Part shown: one piece after another, positions 36,581 to 44,231 of the stretch
How the letters are laid out: every line of letters starts with the position of its first letter
How positions within the stretch are numbered: position 1 is the stretch's first letter
NCBI GenBank assembly: GCA_016463375.1
Contig: JAEMRK010000003.1
Span: 16,722-63,246 of the forward strand
Direction of reading: 5' to 3'
Length of the DNA: 46,525 bases
DNA from: Parachlamydiales bacterium
GTDB lineage: Bacteria; Chlamydiota; Chlamydiia; Chlamydiales; JAEMRK01
Translations under genes and position numbers: made by a program
The notes under the pieces: model-generated
The model's database searches: none
What the model was told of the DNA's origin: nothing
What the model saw: the letters and a program-made list of their open reading frames with translations, nothing else

Positions 36581-36606
36581 CAAAGACAAACCAATCGAGA
36601 TTTACA

Positions 36607-37668
36607 ATGAAATTTAACAAATTTAAGGTTGCTTTCACAATGGCAATAGCTTCCATGAATATATTAAGTGCAGCAATATCATTTTCCCATGAGTTAAAAG
36701 AAACAACATTTGATCAAACACTGTACCCTATTAGTAAACCAAGAGAGGAGGGATACTTAAAAGTATCCGATGTCCACACTCTTTTTTACGCAACTTATGG
36801 TAATCCCAAAGGGATTCCTATCATTGTATTACATGGGGGCCCAGGAGGAGGTTGCAGTGATGATATGACAGAAGTTTTTGATCTCTCACAATGGAATGTC
36901 ATCATGTTTGATCAAAGGGGAGCCATGCGCTCAACTCCTTTTTGCTCAATGGAAGATAATACACCTCAACATCTTGTTGAAGATATTGAAAAATTAAGAA
37001 ATCACTTAGGCATTGAAAAGTGGTGCGTATTTGGTGGATCTTGGGGATCAACTTTGGCCTTGTTATACGGACAAGCTCATTCAGATCATTGTATGGGATT
37101 TATTCTGCGAGGAATATTTTTAGGTAATGAAAATAACTATATGCATCTAATACGTGACATGGGAAAAACTTTCCCAGAGGCTTACGAACCCTACATTAAT
37201 CACATTCCAGTTGAAGAAAGAGGAGATTTATTAACAGCTTATTATAATAGAATATTTGATCAAGATCCAAACATACATTTGCCAGCGATTAATTTATTCA
37301 TGAAGCTAGACGGTGTTGCTGCAAGTTGCTACCCAAATCCAGAATCCGTTAATAAGCTTATGGCAGAAGAAAAGTTAATTTTTTCGGTTGCTCGTGCTTT
37401 CTTTCACTACAGCAAAAACAAATTTTTCCTAGAGCCCAACCAAATATTATCAAATATGGATAAAATTCAGCACTTGCCAGCAATTATCGTGCAAGGCCGT
37501 TGGGATACAATCACACCACCGCATCAAGCCTTTGACGTTTATAAAAATTGGCCCAACAGCCAACTATGGATGGTGACAAATGGGGGACATACATGCTGTG
37601 AAAAATCTGTTGCTTCTGGATTGGTCATCGCAACGGATTTGTTTTTGAAAAAATTCAATTCTAAATAG
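36607..37668 (+). CDS. Exported proline iminopeptidase-family hydrolase
   Basis: This 353-residue member of the proline iminopeptidase (peptidase S33) group has a basic N-terminus and a hydrophobic stretch to about residue 24, as in a Sec signal peptide. The oxyanion motif HGGPGGGCSDD, the FDQRGAMRSTPF strand, the nucleophile elbow GGSWGSTLALLYG, the acid in QGRWDTITPP and the histidine in NGGHTC are all kept. Typical enzymes are cytoplasmic and release N-terminal proline; an exported version is less usual. It has its own leader after the previous terminator. Confidence 0.9.
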   Translation: MKFNKFKVAFTMAIASMNILSAAISFSHELKETTFDQTLYPISKPREEGYLKVSDVHTLFYATYGNPKGIPIIVLHGGPGGGCSDDMTEVFDLSQWNVIMFDQRGAMRSTPFCSMEDNTPQHLVEDIEKLRNHLGIEKWCVFGGSWGSTLALLYGQAHSDHCMGFILRGIFLGNENNYMHLIRDMGKTFPEAYEPYINHIPVEERGDLLTAYYNRIFDQDPNIHLPAINLFMKLDGVAASCYPNPESVNKLMAEEKLIFSVARAFFHYSKNKFFLEPNQILSNMDKIQHLPAIIVQGRWDTITPPHQAFDVYKNWPNSQLWMVTNGGHTCCEKSVASGLVIATDLFLKKFNSK

Positions 37669-37683
37669 TAATAGTTAATACGT

Positions 37684-37712
37684 TGCAACGAAGGAGTTTA
37701 TCCTTCGTTGCA
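37684..37712. terminator. Bidirectional stem-loop between convergent genes
   Basis: TGCAACGAAGGA (37684-37695) and TCCTTCGTTGCA (37701-37712) form a perfect 12-bp stem with a GTTTA loop, placed between two convergent stops. Neither side has a good T-run, so its strength is unclear. Confidence 0.55.
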
Positions 37713-37735
37713 TTTAAGGATATTCTTCAAAAGGA

Positions 37736-39181
37736 CTATTCAGCTTTCTTTAATGGTTTTAGTCTTAGCTGAACATTTTCAGAGACCTTTAAAGTGAAAT
37801 AGCCAATTGTGGTGATCTCTTCGTTTGGATGTGAAGAAATTTCGTAATTCCTCATTATTTCAGCAACTAACAATTTAATTTCTTTAATTGCAAGGTTTTT
37901 ACCAGGACAGGTATGTTTATTAAACCCAAACGGCAACCAAGAATAATCCTCATTATTGTTTAAGAATCGTGTTGGCTCAAATGAATCAGGGTTTTCAAAT
38001 CGGTCAGGATTTCTTGCAGCAAACGTTGGTGTTACAACTAATAAAGAATCCTTATCAATTCTTTCTTCGTGGACAACTTTATCTTGATGATCTTTAACCG
38101 AAAATTTCAAGGGGTGAGTTTTACTCGATGCTAACATATAGACAGGAGTAAACATTCTTAAAGATTCTGAGAAAAAACTGTCTAAAAAAACTGACTGTGT
38201 AGCAGCTTCGTAAAGAGTTTTTTCATTGTTTAATTCTTCTCTCATTAATATTTGAGCTTGTTTATCTTGCCCTAATTGCCATAATAGATAGGTTAAAAGA
38301 CTCGATGTTGTTTCTACACCTGCTGCTAATGAGAGAAAAAAAGTGGATTTAATTTGGATCGGACTTAAACCTTCTTTGATCATTTCTTTGATTAAAGAAT
38401 CAGAGCTATCGGTAGAAGCCAATGTCATACATCGATTAAAGGCATTTCTTATCGTACAAACTGATTGTTTGTATTCGTTACTAAATTTTTTGCAAAAAAT
38501 TTGTCTTGGCTCTGCCATTGCCAAATACTTATTGAAATAATTGGTCGCATCGGCAATGTCGCTATAACTTTCTCCGATTCCAGGATGCCCTATCATAAGT
38601 TTTGAAATAACAGTTGCAGTGTAAATATTGCATTGTTCATTAACTTCTACAGTTACAGTTTTACCCCAATTTTTAACGGTTTCGATCGCTATTTCTTCTA
38701 AAATTTGTGTGTGATTTCTGATAGAAGATAGGCCAATAAATTTTGACAGGGGTTTTCTGAAATTTTTAGCCATTTTATCAGAACATGTACGCATACTGTC
38801 ATCAGGTAATAAAGTTTCACCTAAAACATCACTTAAAAATTTCGAGAAACCACTTTTTACATTTCTTGGTAAAAAGAGTCCTTCAGGGTCATCTTTGGAC
38901 GCATTGAGTATTTCTTTCATTACCGCTGGCTCTGCCGAAAAAATCAACTTTTGGAATGGGTTAAATTGACTCAGGTAGTTACTACGATTATACCTATTTT
39001 CTAACGCAGTTCTGATATTTCCCTTAACAGCTACTGCATATAAGTCTTGCAAAGAGTTTTTTAAAGAGATAGGAAAAGAAATAATTTTTGTTAACCATGA
39101 TTTTTTTACAGGCTCAGCTCTGGAAAAGGAGACGTTATAATTGTGTTGTGAGGGATCAATTTTTCTAAATGGGCATGTCAT
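37736..39181 (-). CDS. Cytochrome P450
   Basis: From ATG 39181 the protein has 481 residues; an ATG at 39226 would add 15 but has no ribosome site, whereas AGGATA precedes ATG 39181. The I-helix AAGVETTSSLL (near 287-296), the K-helix E339-S-L-R342 and the heme-binding PFGFNKHTCPGKNLA with cysteine C425 identify a P450 monooxygenase. The consensus F-x-x-G-x-R-x-C-x-G is altered: asparagine stands for glycine and histidine for arginine. No N-terminal membrane helix is seen, so it is soluble. No ferredoxin or reductase gene is nearby. It follows an aldo/keto reductase on the same strand. Confidence 0.93.
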   Translation of the reverse strand: MTCPFRKIDPSQHNYNVSFSRAEPVKKSWLTKIISFPISLKNSLQDLYAVAVKGNIRTALENRYNRSNYLSQFNPFQKLIFSAEPAVMKEILNASKDDPEGLFLPRNVKSGFSKFLSDVLGETLLPDDSMRTCSDKMAKNFRKPLSKFIGLSSIRNHTQILEEIAIETVKNWGKTVTVEVNEQCNIYTATVISKLMIGHPGIGESYSDIADATNYFNKYLAMAEPRQIFCKKFSNEYKQSVCTIRNAFNRCMTLASTDSSDSLIKEMIKEGLSPIQIKSTFFLSLAAGVETTSSLLTYLLWQLGQDKQAQILMREELNNEKTLYEAATQSVFLDSFFSESLRMFTPVYMLASSKTHPLKFSVKDHQDKVVHEERIDKDSLLVVTPTFAARNPDRFENPDSFEPTRFLNNNEDYSWLPFGFNKHTCPGKNLAIKEIKLLVAEIMRNYEISSHPNEEITTIGYFTLKVSENVQLRLKPLKKAE

Positions 39182-39250
39182 ATTTATATCCTGTGAATAG
39201 TTAAAAGTGTATTTTAGACTATTCACAGAGGCTATAAAGATCTACAGATT

Positions 39251-40045
39251 TCAATAGTTAAAATCAAATCTCTCACTTGTAGCGTAACGTTCATTACGGT
39301 TCAATTTGGAGATGAGATCCATTTCGGCTGTTATCATATCAAAGTCCAAAATATCGAAGTTTTCATTAAGATGATCTTCGTCTTTAGCTTTAGGAATAGA
39401 TGGTATTTCTTGTTGGTATAACCAACGTAATATGATTTGAGCTGAAGTTTTATTGTATTTTTTACCAAGGGTTAATAGATCAGGATCGTCCAATAGAGCA
39501 CCTTTCCCAAAGGATCGATACGATATAAGTTGGACTTCATTTAAATTACAAAAATCCAAGAGTTTTTTCTGTACGAGATAGGGGTGATATTCGACTTGAT
39601 TATAGCTAGTTTTGAGACCTGCATCGAACAGATCTTGCAAGTGATGGATTGTGAAGTTGCTGACTCCTACATCATGAACCATTCTATTTTCTTTGGCTTT
39701 CCACATGTCTTCTACAATTTTGTTCATAGGTAATCGACGATCAGGGGCGTGAAGTAAAATAAGGTCTAAATAATCAGTGTCTAATTCTTTAAGTATTGTT
39801 TTTATTGCATCTTCAATACCTTTGCCGTCACTTTTTAATTGGCTAGGGTCAATCTTTGATGTGATATAAAGTTCAGAGCGATCAATCTCTTTAATGCCTT
39901 TAGCAATATCGGTATGATTGTTGTAGACATGGGCTGTATCGATGTGACGGTAACCTATATCGATGGCTTTTTTGATAGTTCTTGTACATTCAGCGCCGTT
40001 AAGTTTCCACGTTCCAAGTCCAATAAGTGGCATTTTCTTCGTCAT
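39251..40045 (-). CDS. Aldo/keto reductase
   Basis: The 264 residues form a compact AKR of the bacterial AKR5-like group, which reduces aldehydes or ketones with NADPH. The catalytic tetrad is complete: D36, Y41, K64 and H99 (in DTAHVYNN, TSKI and LLHAPD). GLGTWKL at the start and GVSNFTIHHLQDL, NQVEYHPYL and QIILRWL are the usual family landmarks. It sits 69 bp before the P450 start on the same strand, so both may act in one oxidation-reduction route; that link is inference from position. A hairpin precedes it. Confidence 0.93.
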   Translation of the reverse strand: MTKKMPLIGLGTWKLNGAECTRTIKKAIDIGYRHIDTAHVYNNHTDIAKGIKEIDRSELYITSKIDPSQLKSDGKGIEDAIKTILKELDTDYLDLILLHAPDRRLPMNKIVEDMWKAKENRMVHDVGVSNFTIHHLQDLFDAGLKTSYNQVEYHPYLVQKKLLDFCNLNEVQLISYRSFGKGALLDDPDLLTLGKKYNKTSAQIILRWLYQQEIPSIPKAKDEDHLNENFDILDFDMITAEMDLISKLNRNERYATSERFDFNY

Positions 40046-40062
40046 GTCCTATTCCTATTTAA

Positions 40063-40090
40063 ATGCGCATTCTTCAGTTAGAATGCGCAT
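40063..40090 (-). terminator. Intercistronic stem-loop upstream of the aldo/keto reductase gene
   Basis: ATGCGCATTCT (40063-40073) and AGAATGCGCAT (40080-40090) form a perfect 11-bp stem with a TCAGTT loop. On the minus strand it follows the stop of the 40100 gene by 9 bp and is trailed by TTTAAATAGG, a weak T-run. It may be a partial terminator or an mRNA-stabilising hairpin. Confidence 0.5.
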
Positions 40091-40099
40091 CATCGTATG

Positions 40100-40660
40100 T
40101 TACTTCAAATATAATTTTCTAACTTCAAGTATATCTTGTTCGATTTGTGGTTTGAATGTCAAAAAACTTTTTTTACATAGACTTAGCATTAGGCTTAGAT
40201 TTTTATTTGCTAATTCGATGCTAGTTTTAGTGTTAGGAATCTCTTTGATCCATGAAATGTATTTTTCGACACAATTCATAAACGCTGTTGAAGATATCGG
40301 TGTATTAGCAACATTTAGTTGTAAGTTGAGCTTTTCAGTGAAAATCATTGATATATTGTTTAAAAGTTGTCTTTTGGGATAACCATCAGAAATGGTTTTC
40401 ATACGTTTGTTGAAATAAGCAATATTTATATCGAATGATGCCTGGTCTGCCCACGCAATATTTGTATCAACAATTCTTTTACCAATAAGTATTGATGGAT
40501 TGACTTTGGGATTAGAGATTGTTGAATCATTCCAATGAGAATAAATAATTTTAGTAAGTTTTGAAAGTTGATGTGTGCTTTCACCAACCCATTTAGTTTT
40601 TGTGCTATCGTATTTACGATGCACAGGTGACGTATGACTACCAACAAGTGCGGTCGACAT
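40100..40660 (-). CDS. Hypothetical protein
   Basis: I do not recognise this 186-residue protein. It has no signal peptide, membrane helix or known motif. Its first 40 residues are polar and rich in S, T and H, and the remainder is mostly helical by composition with scattered aromatic residues. TAGGAG lies 8 bases before the ATG, supporting real translation. It is the first gene on the strand that leads to the aldo/keto reductase and P450, separated from them by a hairpin. Upstream is the divergent region with the 21-bp inverted repeat. Confidence 0.72.
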   Translation of the reverse strand: MSTALVGSHTSPVHRKYDSTKTKWVGESTHQLSKLTKIIYSHWNDSTISNPKVNPSILIGKRIVDTNIAWADQASFDINIAYFNKRMKTISDGYPKRQLLNNISMIFTEKLNLQLNVANTPISSTAFMNCVEKYISWIKEIPNTKTSIELANKNLSLMLSLCKKSFLTFKPQIEQDILEVRKLYLK

Positions 40661-40975
40661 AGTTTGGCTCCTAATTCATAATTAATTAAAAATGATAGTG
40701 GCTGAAAGCCAAAATCTTAAAAAAAGGACTCAAGAAAAATAAAAGTGTGCTGTCCAAAAATGATATGAGAATTTCTAGTTTTTCTCGATACCGATCATAT
40801 TTGAGTACTGTCATCGGTGTATAGCTAAATGCTATAAATAGTCTTATTTTGCAAGAAGATCTCAGTTTTGATTTAAAATGAGGAATTACGCACTAACAAT
40901 AAATATTAAAATTTATTTTAATATTTATTGTTAGTGATCTAGTATTAGGTTTATTTGAGAATTAGTGAGATTTCA
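40661..40975. other. 315-bp divergent intergenic region
   Basis: It separates the minus-strand 40100 gene from the plus-strand 40976 gene. It contains the perfect 21-bp inverted repeat listed separately. A TATAAA at 40837-40842 on the plus strand has no convincing -35, and no strong promoter is recognisable in either direction. No coding frame or tRNA is seen. Confidence 0.5.
40891..40936. repeat. Perfect 21-bp inverted repeat with 4-bp spacer
   Basis: The arms are 40891-40911 and 40916-40936 and match at all 21 positions around the spacer TTTA. The outer half of each arm (CACTAACAAT) is mixed sequence and the inner half AT-rich. It ends 39 bases before the ATG of the acidic peptide gene and has no T-run on either side, so an operator, cruciform or leader RNA hairpin is more likely than a terminator. 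Confidence 0.85.
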
Positions 40976-41209
40976 ATGTTTCAAAAAACAGTATTTTTCA
41001 GACTAATAGCTTTGTTAGCGATAACTAACCTAATTGCCGACGATGTTAACAATGGAATCACTGAAATCTGTCCGCCTTGTTCTTTATTAGAGTATATGGA
41101 AGCTAATCAAGATGACGATTGTGATGAAGACGATGATGAAAACGCAAATGACATTTATAATGAGTCAAGCAATGATCGTAGAGAAATTCGTCAAGAGGGG
41201 AGTTTATAG
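40976..41209 (+). CDS. Small exported acidic peptide with CPPC motif
   Basis: From ATG 40976 the product has 77 residues; a TTG at 40955 would add seven. Residues 1-21 form a Sec-type signal peptide ending near LIADD. The mature part, about 56 residues, begins with ICPPCSLLEYME, then a run of D and E (DDDCDEDDDEN) with a third cysteine, and a polar end. CxxC beside an acidic tract suggests disulfide or metal binding, but no family is recognised. Its stop codon directly abuts the TTG of the kinase gene, and its last codons supply that gene's ribosome site. Confidence 0.66.
   Translation: MFQKTVFFRLIALLAITNLIADDVNNGITEICPPCSLLEYMEANQDDDCDEDDDENANDIYNESSNDRREIRQEGSL
41195..41202 (+). promoter_or_regulatory. 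Ribosome binding site deciding the TTG start of the kinase gene
   Basis: GAGGGGAG lies within the last codons of the acidic peptide gene. It is 7 bases from TTG 41210, optimal spacing, and 28 bases from the next in-frame ATG at 41231, which therefore is unlikely to be the start. Confidence 0.7.
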
Positions 41210-42055
41210 TTGAATCAGTTAAAAAGTAATATGATCAGCTTGTATAAAGAAAAGGGCAAGGAGTGGCTAGATCGTCTAGATCTGTTGATTGAGCAGTTAA
41301 GCCGAAAATGGAATTTAACTGATCTAAAACCTGTTGAAAATATGACTTATCATTATGTAGCAAAAGCTACAAGAAATCGTCAAATGGTTGTCATTAAGAT
41401 AGGGTTAGACCAAGACGTTCTCAATGCAGAAATTGCAGCACTAAAACATTTTAATGGCCGTGGATGTATAAGGCTTATTGATCACATCAACGGATCTATT
41501 CTCTTAGAGCAAGCAATGCCTGGTATGACTTTAAGATCTTTATACCCTCAATTTATGGAAGATGTGATGGATCATTACATCAACGTTGTTGACAGTCTCC
41601 CTAAAGTTTATTCCAATAACTTTCAACAAATTAGCGATTGGTTGAAAGGACTCGACGATTTTAAATCGGATCGTATTTCCAATGATTTGATACAAAAGGC
41701 CATACATTTAAAAAATGAGCTACTTAACACAATGCATGAACCTTACGTCATTCACGGAGATCTGCATCTTGATAATATTTTAAGTCATCAAAATCAATGG
41801 ATATGTATTGATCCCAAAGGAATAGTTGGAGATAAGTCCTTTGAGATGGCGGCGTTTGATTTCATTAGTAGTCATGAAATCGGAGATGCAGACACAATGA
41901 ATGAGCGTATTTTAATTTTGGCTAGCAAAGCACAAATTGATCGAGAACGTCTGGCACAATGGGTTTATGTGCGTTTAATATTATCTGCTGTTTGGTTTTG
42001 TGAAGATAATAAAGATCCCTCTTGGGCTATTCAACTAGCTCATTTAGTTAAATAG
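41210..42055 (+). CDS. Aminoglycoside phosphotransferase-like kinase (APH(6)/hydroxyurea kinase family)
   Basis: This 281-residue kinase of the APH_6_hur type has the Brenner motif V-I-H182-G-D184-L-H-L-D-N-I-L and the metal-binding segment CIDPKGIVGDKSFEMAAF, which is characteristic of streptomycin 6-kinase relatives. The N-lobe contains the nucleotide-contact lysine in MVVIKIG and the ILLEQAMPGMTL linker. Members phosphorylate aminoglycosides or small molecules; a native metabolic substrate is equally possible. It uses a TTG start abutting the acidic peptide stop. The 3' end overlaps the convergent propeller gene by 16 bp. Confidence 0.88.
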   Translation: MNQLKSNMISLYKEKGKEWLDRLDLLIEQLSRKWNLTDLKPVENMTYHYVAKATRNRQMVVIKIGLDQDVLNAEIAALKHFNGRGCIRLIDHINGSILLEQAMPGMTLRSLYPQFMEDVMDHYINVVDSLPKVYSNNFQQISDWLKGLDDFKSDRISNDLIQKAIHLKNELLNTMHEPYVIHGDLHLDNILSHQNQWICIDPKGIVGDKSFEMAAFDFISSHEIGDADTMNERILILASKAQIDRERLAQWVYVRLILSAVWFCEDNKDPSWAIQLAHLVK

Positions 42056-43089
42056 ACGGGATCTAAACTCTCATAAAGTTTTGTTTTATTAATCTTTGCC
42101 ACCCACATCTCATGATCTTGTCTTCCGTAAGCTAACCAAATAAATTCATGATCAAAGATGTATCCGCATGGAAAAACAACATGCACTGGTTTCCAGTAAT
42201 GCTTGTATTCCTCTCCATTGTAAAACCCAGGGCCAACGATTGGATCTTTGCTAATACTAGTAATAAAGAATGGTGGAGAGGCTGAAAAGGTGTAAGCCCC
42301 CATAAAATAATGTAAAGATTTTCTCCCCTTAGAATGAGCAGAGACAAGTTCTGTTGATGAGTGGAAAAAAGCTAAATATTGTCCATTATCGAGCATTGCT
42401 GACGTGCTACCACGCAATATGCCCCATGGCCACTTAATTGAATTATTTGTTCTTTCAACTGTTTCGCAACTTCCTGAACCAAGCAATGGTCTAAAGATTG
42501 TGTGTGGTTTTAAGCTATAAGCCAAATACATTTGATTGCCAAATTCGAAGGGGACCCAGTTTTTTTCACGTATATCCGGACTTTGACCTTCGAAATCATT
42601 TAGGCACTCTGCATCTTTAAGCTCAAATTGGTTATTATTAAAAACAATCTCTGCAATATAGACCCGAAATCCGGCTTTATTGATTTTTAAAGGGTAACAG
42701 TCATCATATGTGACATAGAGCCTATCTTTAACAGTAAAGAGCCTTGCATCTTCTGCTCTTGAAGGAGATATGTCTTTTTCCTCTCTTGTTTTTAAAAGCT
42801 GGGGTTTACCTATCACATTAAATTCATTGTCAAGTTGCACAAGCCCAATTAATGATGTAAATGTGGATTTCGGATCTGGTATGATCCGAAAACTCATGAG
42901 TATTCCTCCATTCCAACGAATGATTCCCGGATTAAATGCGAGGGGATATTCTGGAAGGACGATACGCTTTGTCTCAATGACTATGTCTTGTTTGAACACT
43001 TCTTCTAAATCATCTTCTGGTCCAACAAATGAATAAAAAAAGAGGCTTAGCGCTAAAAGAATAAAACGGCATTGAGACAGTATTTTCAT
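42040..43089 (-). CDS. Exported beta-propeller protein (GH130/GH43-like), paralogue 1
   Basis: This 349-residue protein has a signal peptide in the first about 22 residues. The mature part shows repeated strand blocks like those of five-bladed glycoside hydrolases: AFNPGIIRWNGGILMSFR, then SRAEDARLFTVKDRLYVTY, EKNWVPFEFGNQMYLAYSL, WGILRGSTSAMLDNGQYLAF, and a closing HEFIWLAYGRQDHEMW. The E-D-x-R-L core resembles GH130 mannoside phosphorylases, but catalytic residues cannot be assigned by eye. It is about 45% identical by rough inspection to the adjacent 43109 gene. It is the third gene of a minus-strand operon. Confidence 0.8.
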   Translation of the reverse strand: MKILSQCRFILLALSLFFYSFVGPEDDLEEVFKQDIVIETKRIVLPEYPLAFNPGIIRWNGGILMSFRIIPDPKSTFTSLIGLVQLDNEFNVIGKPQLLKTREEKDISPSRAEDARLFTVKDRLYVTYDDCYPLKINKAGFRVYIAEIVFNNNQFELKDAECLNDFEGQSPDIREKNWVPFEFGNQMYLAYSLKPHTIFRPLLGSGSCETVERTNNSIKWPWGILRGSTSAMLDNGQYLAFFHSSTELVSAHSKGRKSLHYFMGAYTFSASPPFFITSISKDPIVGPGFYNGEEYKHYWKPVHVVFPCGYIFDHEFIWLAYGRQDHEMWVAKINKTKLYESLDPVYLTK

Positions 43090-43108
43090 AATCCTCGATT
43101 TTAAATTA

Positions 43109-44224
43109 TTATTGAGATGAGACAGGTAGTAAGCTATTCATCAAACCTTGCTTATCCATTTTTGATATCCAGATTTCATGATCTTGTCTTCCGTATGCTA
43201 CCCATACGAATTTATCGTCAAAGATAAATCCTGCTGGAAATACGACACGAAGTGGTTTCCATGTCTGATGCGCTGGCCCATTATAAAATTTTTCACCAAC
43301 AATTGGTTGGGGACTTATTTTCGTTATATGAAAGGGGGGTTTTGAGGCAAATGTATAAGCTCCCATAAAATAATGCTGAATTTTCTTTCCTTGCGATTGC
43401 TCTGTGGGTATCACAAGTGAAGAATGAAAAAAAGATAGGTATTCACCATCGACTTGTAAAGCTGGTGTGCCTCCTCTCAGTACTCCCCATTGCCAATCGG
43501 ACTTAGCGTTTGTATAATCAAATGTTGGACATGCACCAGTTCCAATAATGGGACAAACGACGCGGTGCGGCATAATACTATAAGACAGCATCAACTGTCC
43601 TTTGTAATCGAAAGGCACCCAGTTCTTTTGCCAACGCGATTCGTTTTCCCCATCAAAATGCGCCAAACATTCGGGTTCATCAACATAAAAATATCTTCCA
43701 TCATAATGTAATTCTGTAATGAACATACGTCTGATTTCCGGCACTTGGAATCCTTCAATCATATTGCAAAATACAAGATAGATTTTATCTTTTACAGCGA
43801 TCAATCGGGGATCTTGTTGTCTAAATGCTAAATGGGGATCCTTTCTGGGAACGTATAACACCTGTGGTGTACTTATAATATTAAAATCTTGATCCATTAG
43901 CACTAAACCAATTTCATTGGTAAGGGCATCTAAAGGATCCCTAATTCTAAAACTCATCAGAAGCGAATACGGCTCTTCTTCACTATCAGAAGCTAAATTA
44001 AAATCACCAGTTCTAAAACTCATAAGTAAAGAACCCTTCCATCTCATTATGGAAGGGTTAAAAGCATCTGGGTATCCTGGGATTTTTATTTTTTTGTTTT
44101 CGATTATAAAGTCAGCCATAAGCTCTTTTTCAAGATCGATCCAGCTGTAAAGACTGCTAAAACTTATGGTGATAACTGATATAAAGACTTTTAGTAGGAA
44201 AAAAAATTGGCGTTTTGTGTACAT
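43109..44224 (-). CDS. Exported beta-propeller protein (GH130/GH43-like), paralogue 2
   Basis: From ATG 44224 it has 371 residues; ATG 44332 would lie inside the preceding gene and lacks a ribosome site, while AGGA precedes ATG 44224. Residues 1-25 form a signal peptide. The blocks AFNPSIMRWKGSLLMSFR, QQDPRLIAVKDKIYLVF, QKNWVPFDYKGQLMLSYS, WGVLRGGTPALQVDGEYLSFFHS and FVWVAYGRQDHEIW align one-to-one with paralogue 1. A 22-residue in-frame tandem duplication (SLLMSFR repeated) is present near residues 65-95. The next gene follows after 19 bp. A glycan-binding or glycan-cleaving role is inferred. Confidence 0.82.
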   Translation of the reverse strand: MYTKRQFFFLLKVFISVITISFSSLYSWIDLEKELMADFIIENKKIKIPGYPDAFNPSIMRWKGSLLMSFRTGDFNLASDSEEEPYSLLMSFRIRDPLDALTNEIGLVLMDQDFNIISTPQVLYVPRKDPHLAFRQQDPRLIAVKDKIYLVFCNMIEGFQVPEIRRMFITELHYDGRYFYVDEPECLAHFDGENESRWQKNWVPFDYKGQLMLSYSIMPHRVVCPIIGTGACPTFDYTNAKSDWQWGVLRGGTPALQVDGEYLSFFHSSLVIPTEQSQGKKIQHYFMGAYTFASKPPFHITKISPQPIVGEKFYNGPAHQTWKPLRVVFPAGFIFDDKFVWVAYGRQDHEIWISKMDKQGLMNSLLPVSSQ

Positions 44225-44231
44225 GTGTTCC

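Noticed and set aside
39963-40382. 139-codon plus-strand open frame across the aldo/keto reductase start and the 40100 gene
   Set aside because: It is antisense to two supported genes and covers their hairpin; its protein shows no family pattern.
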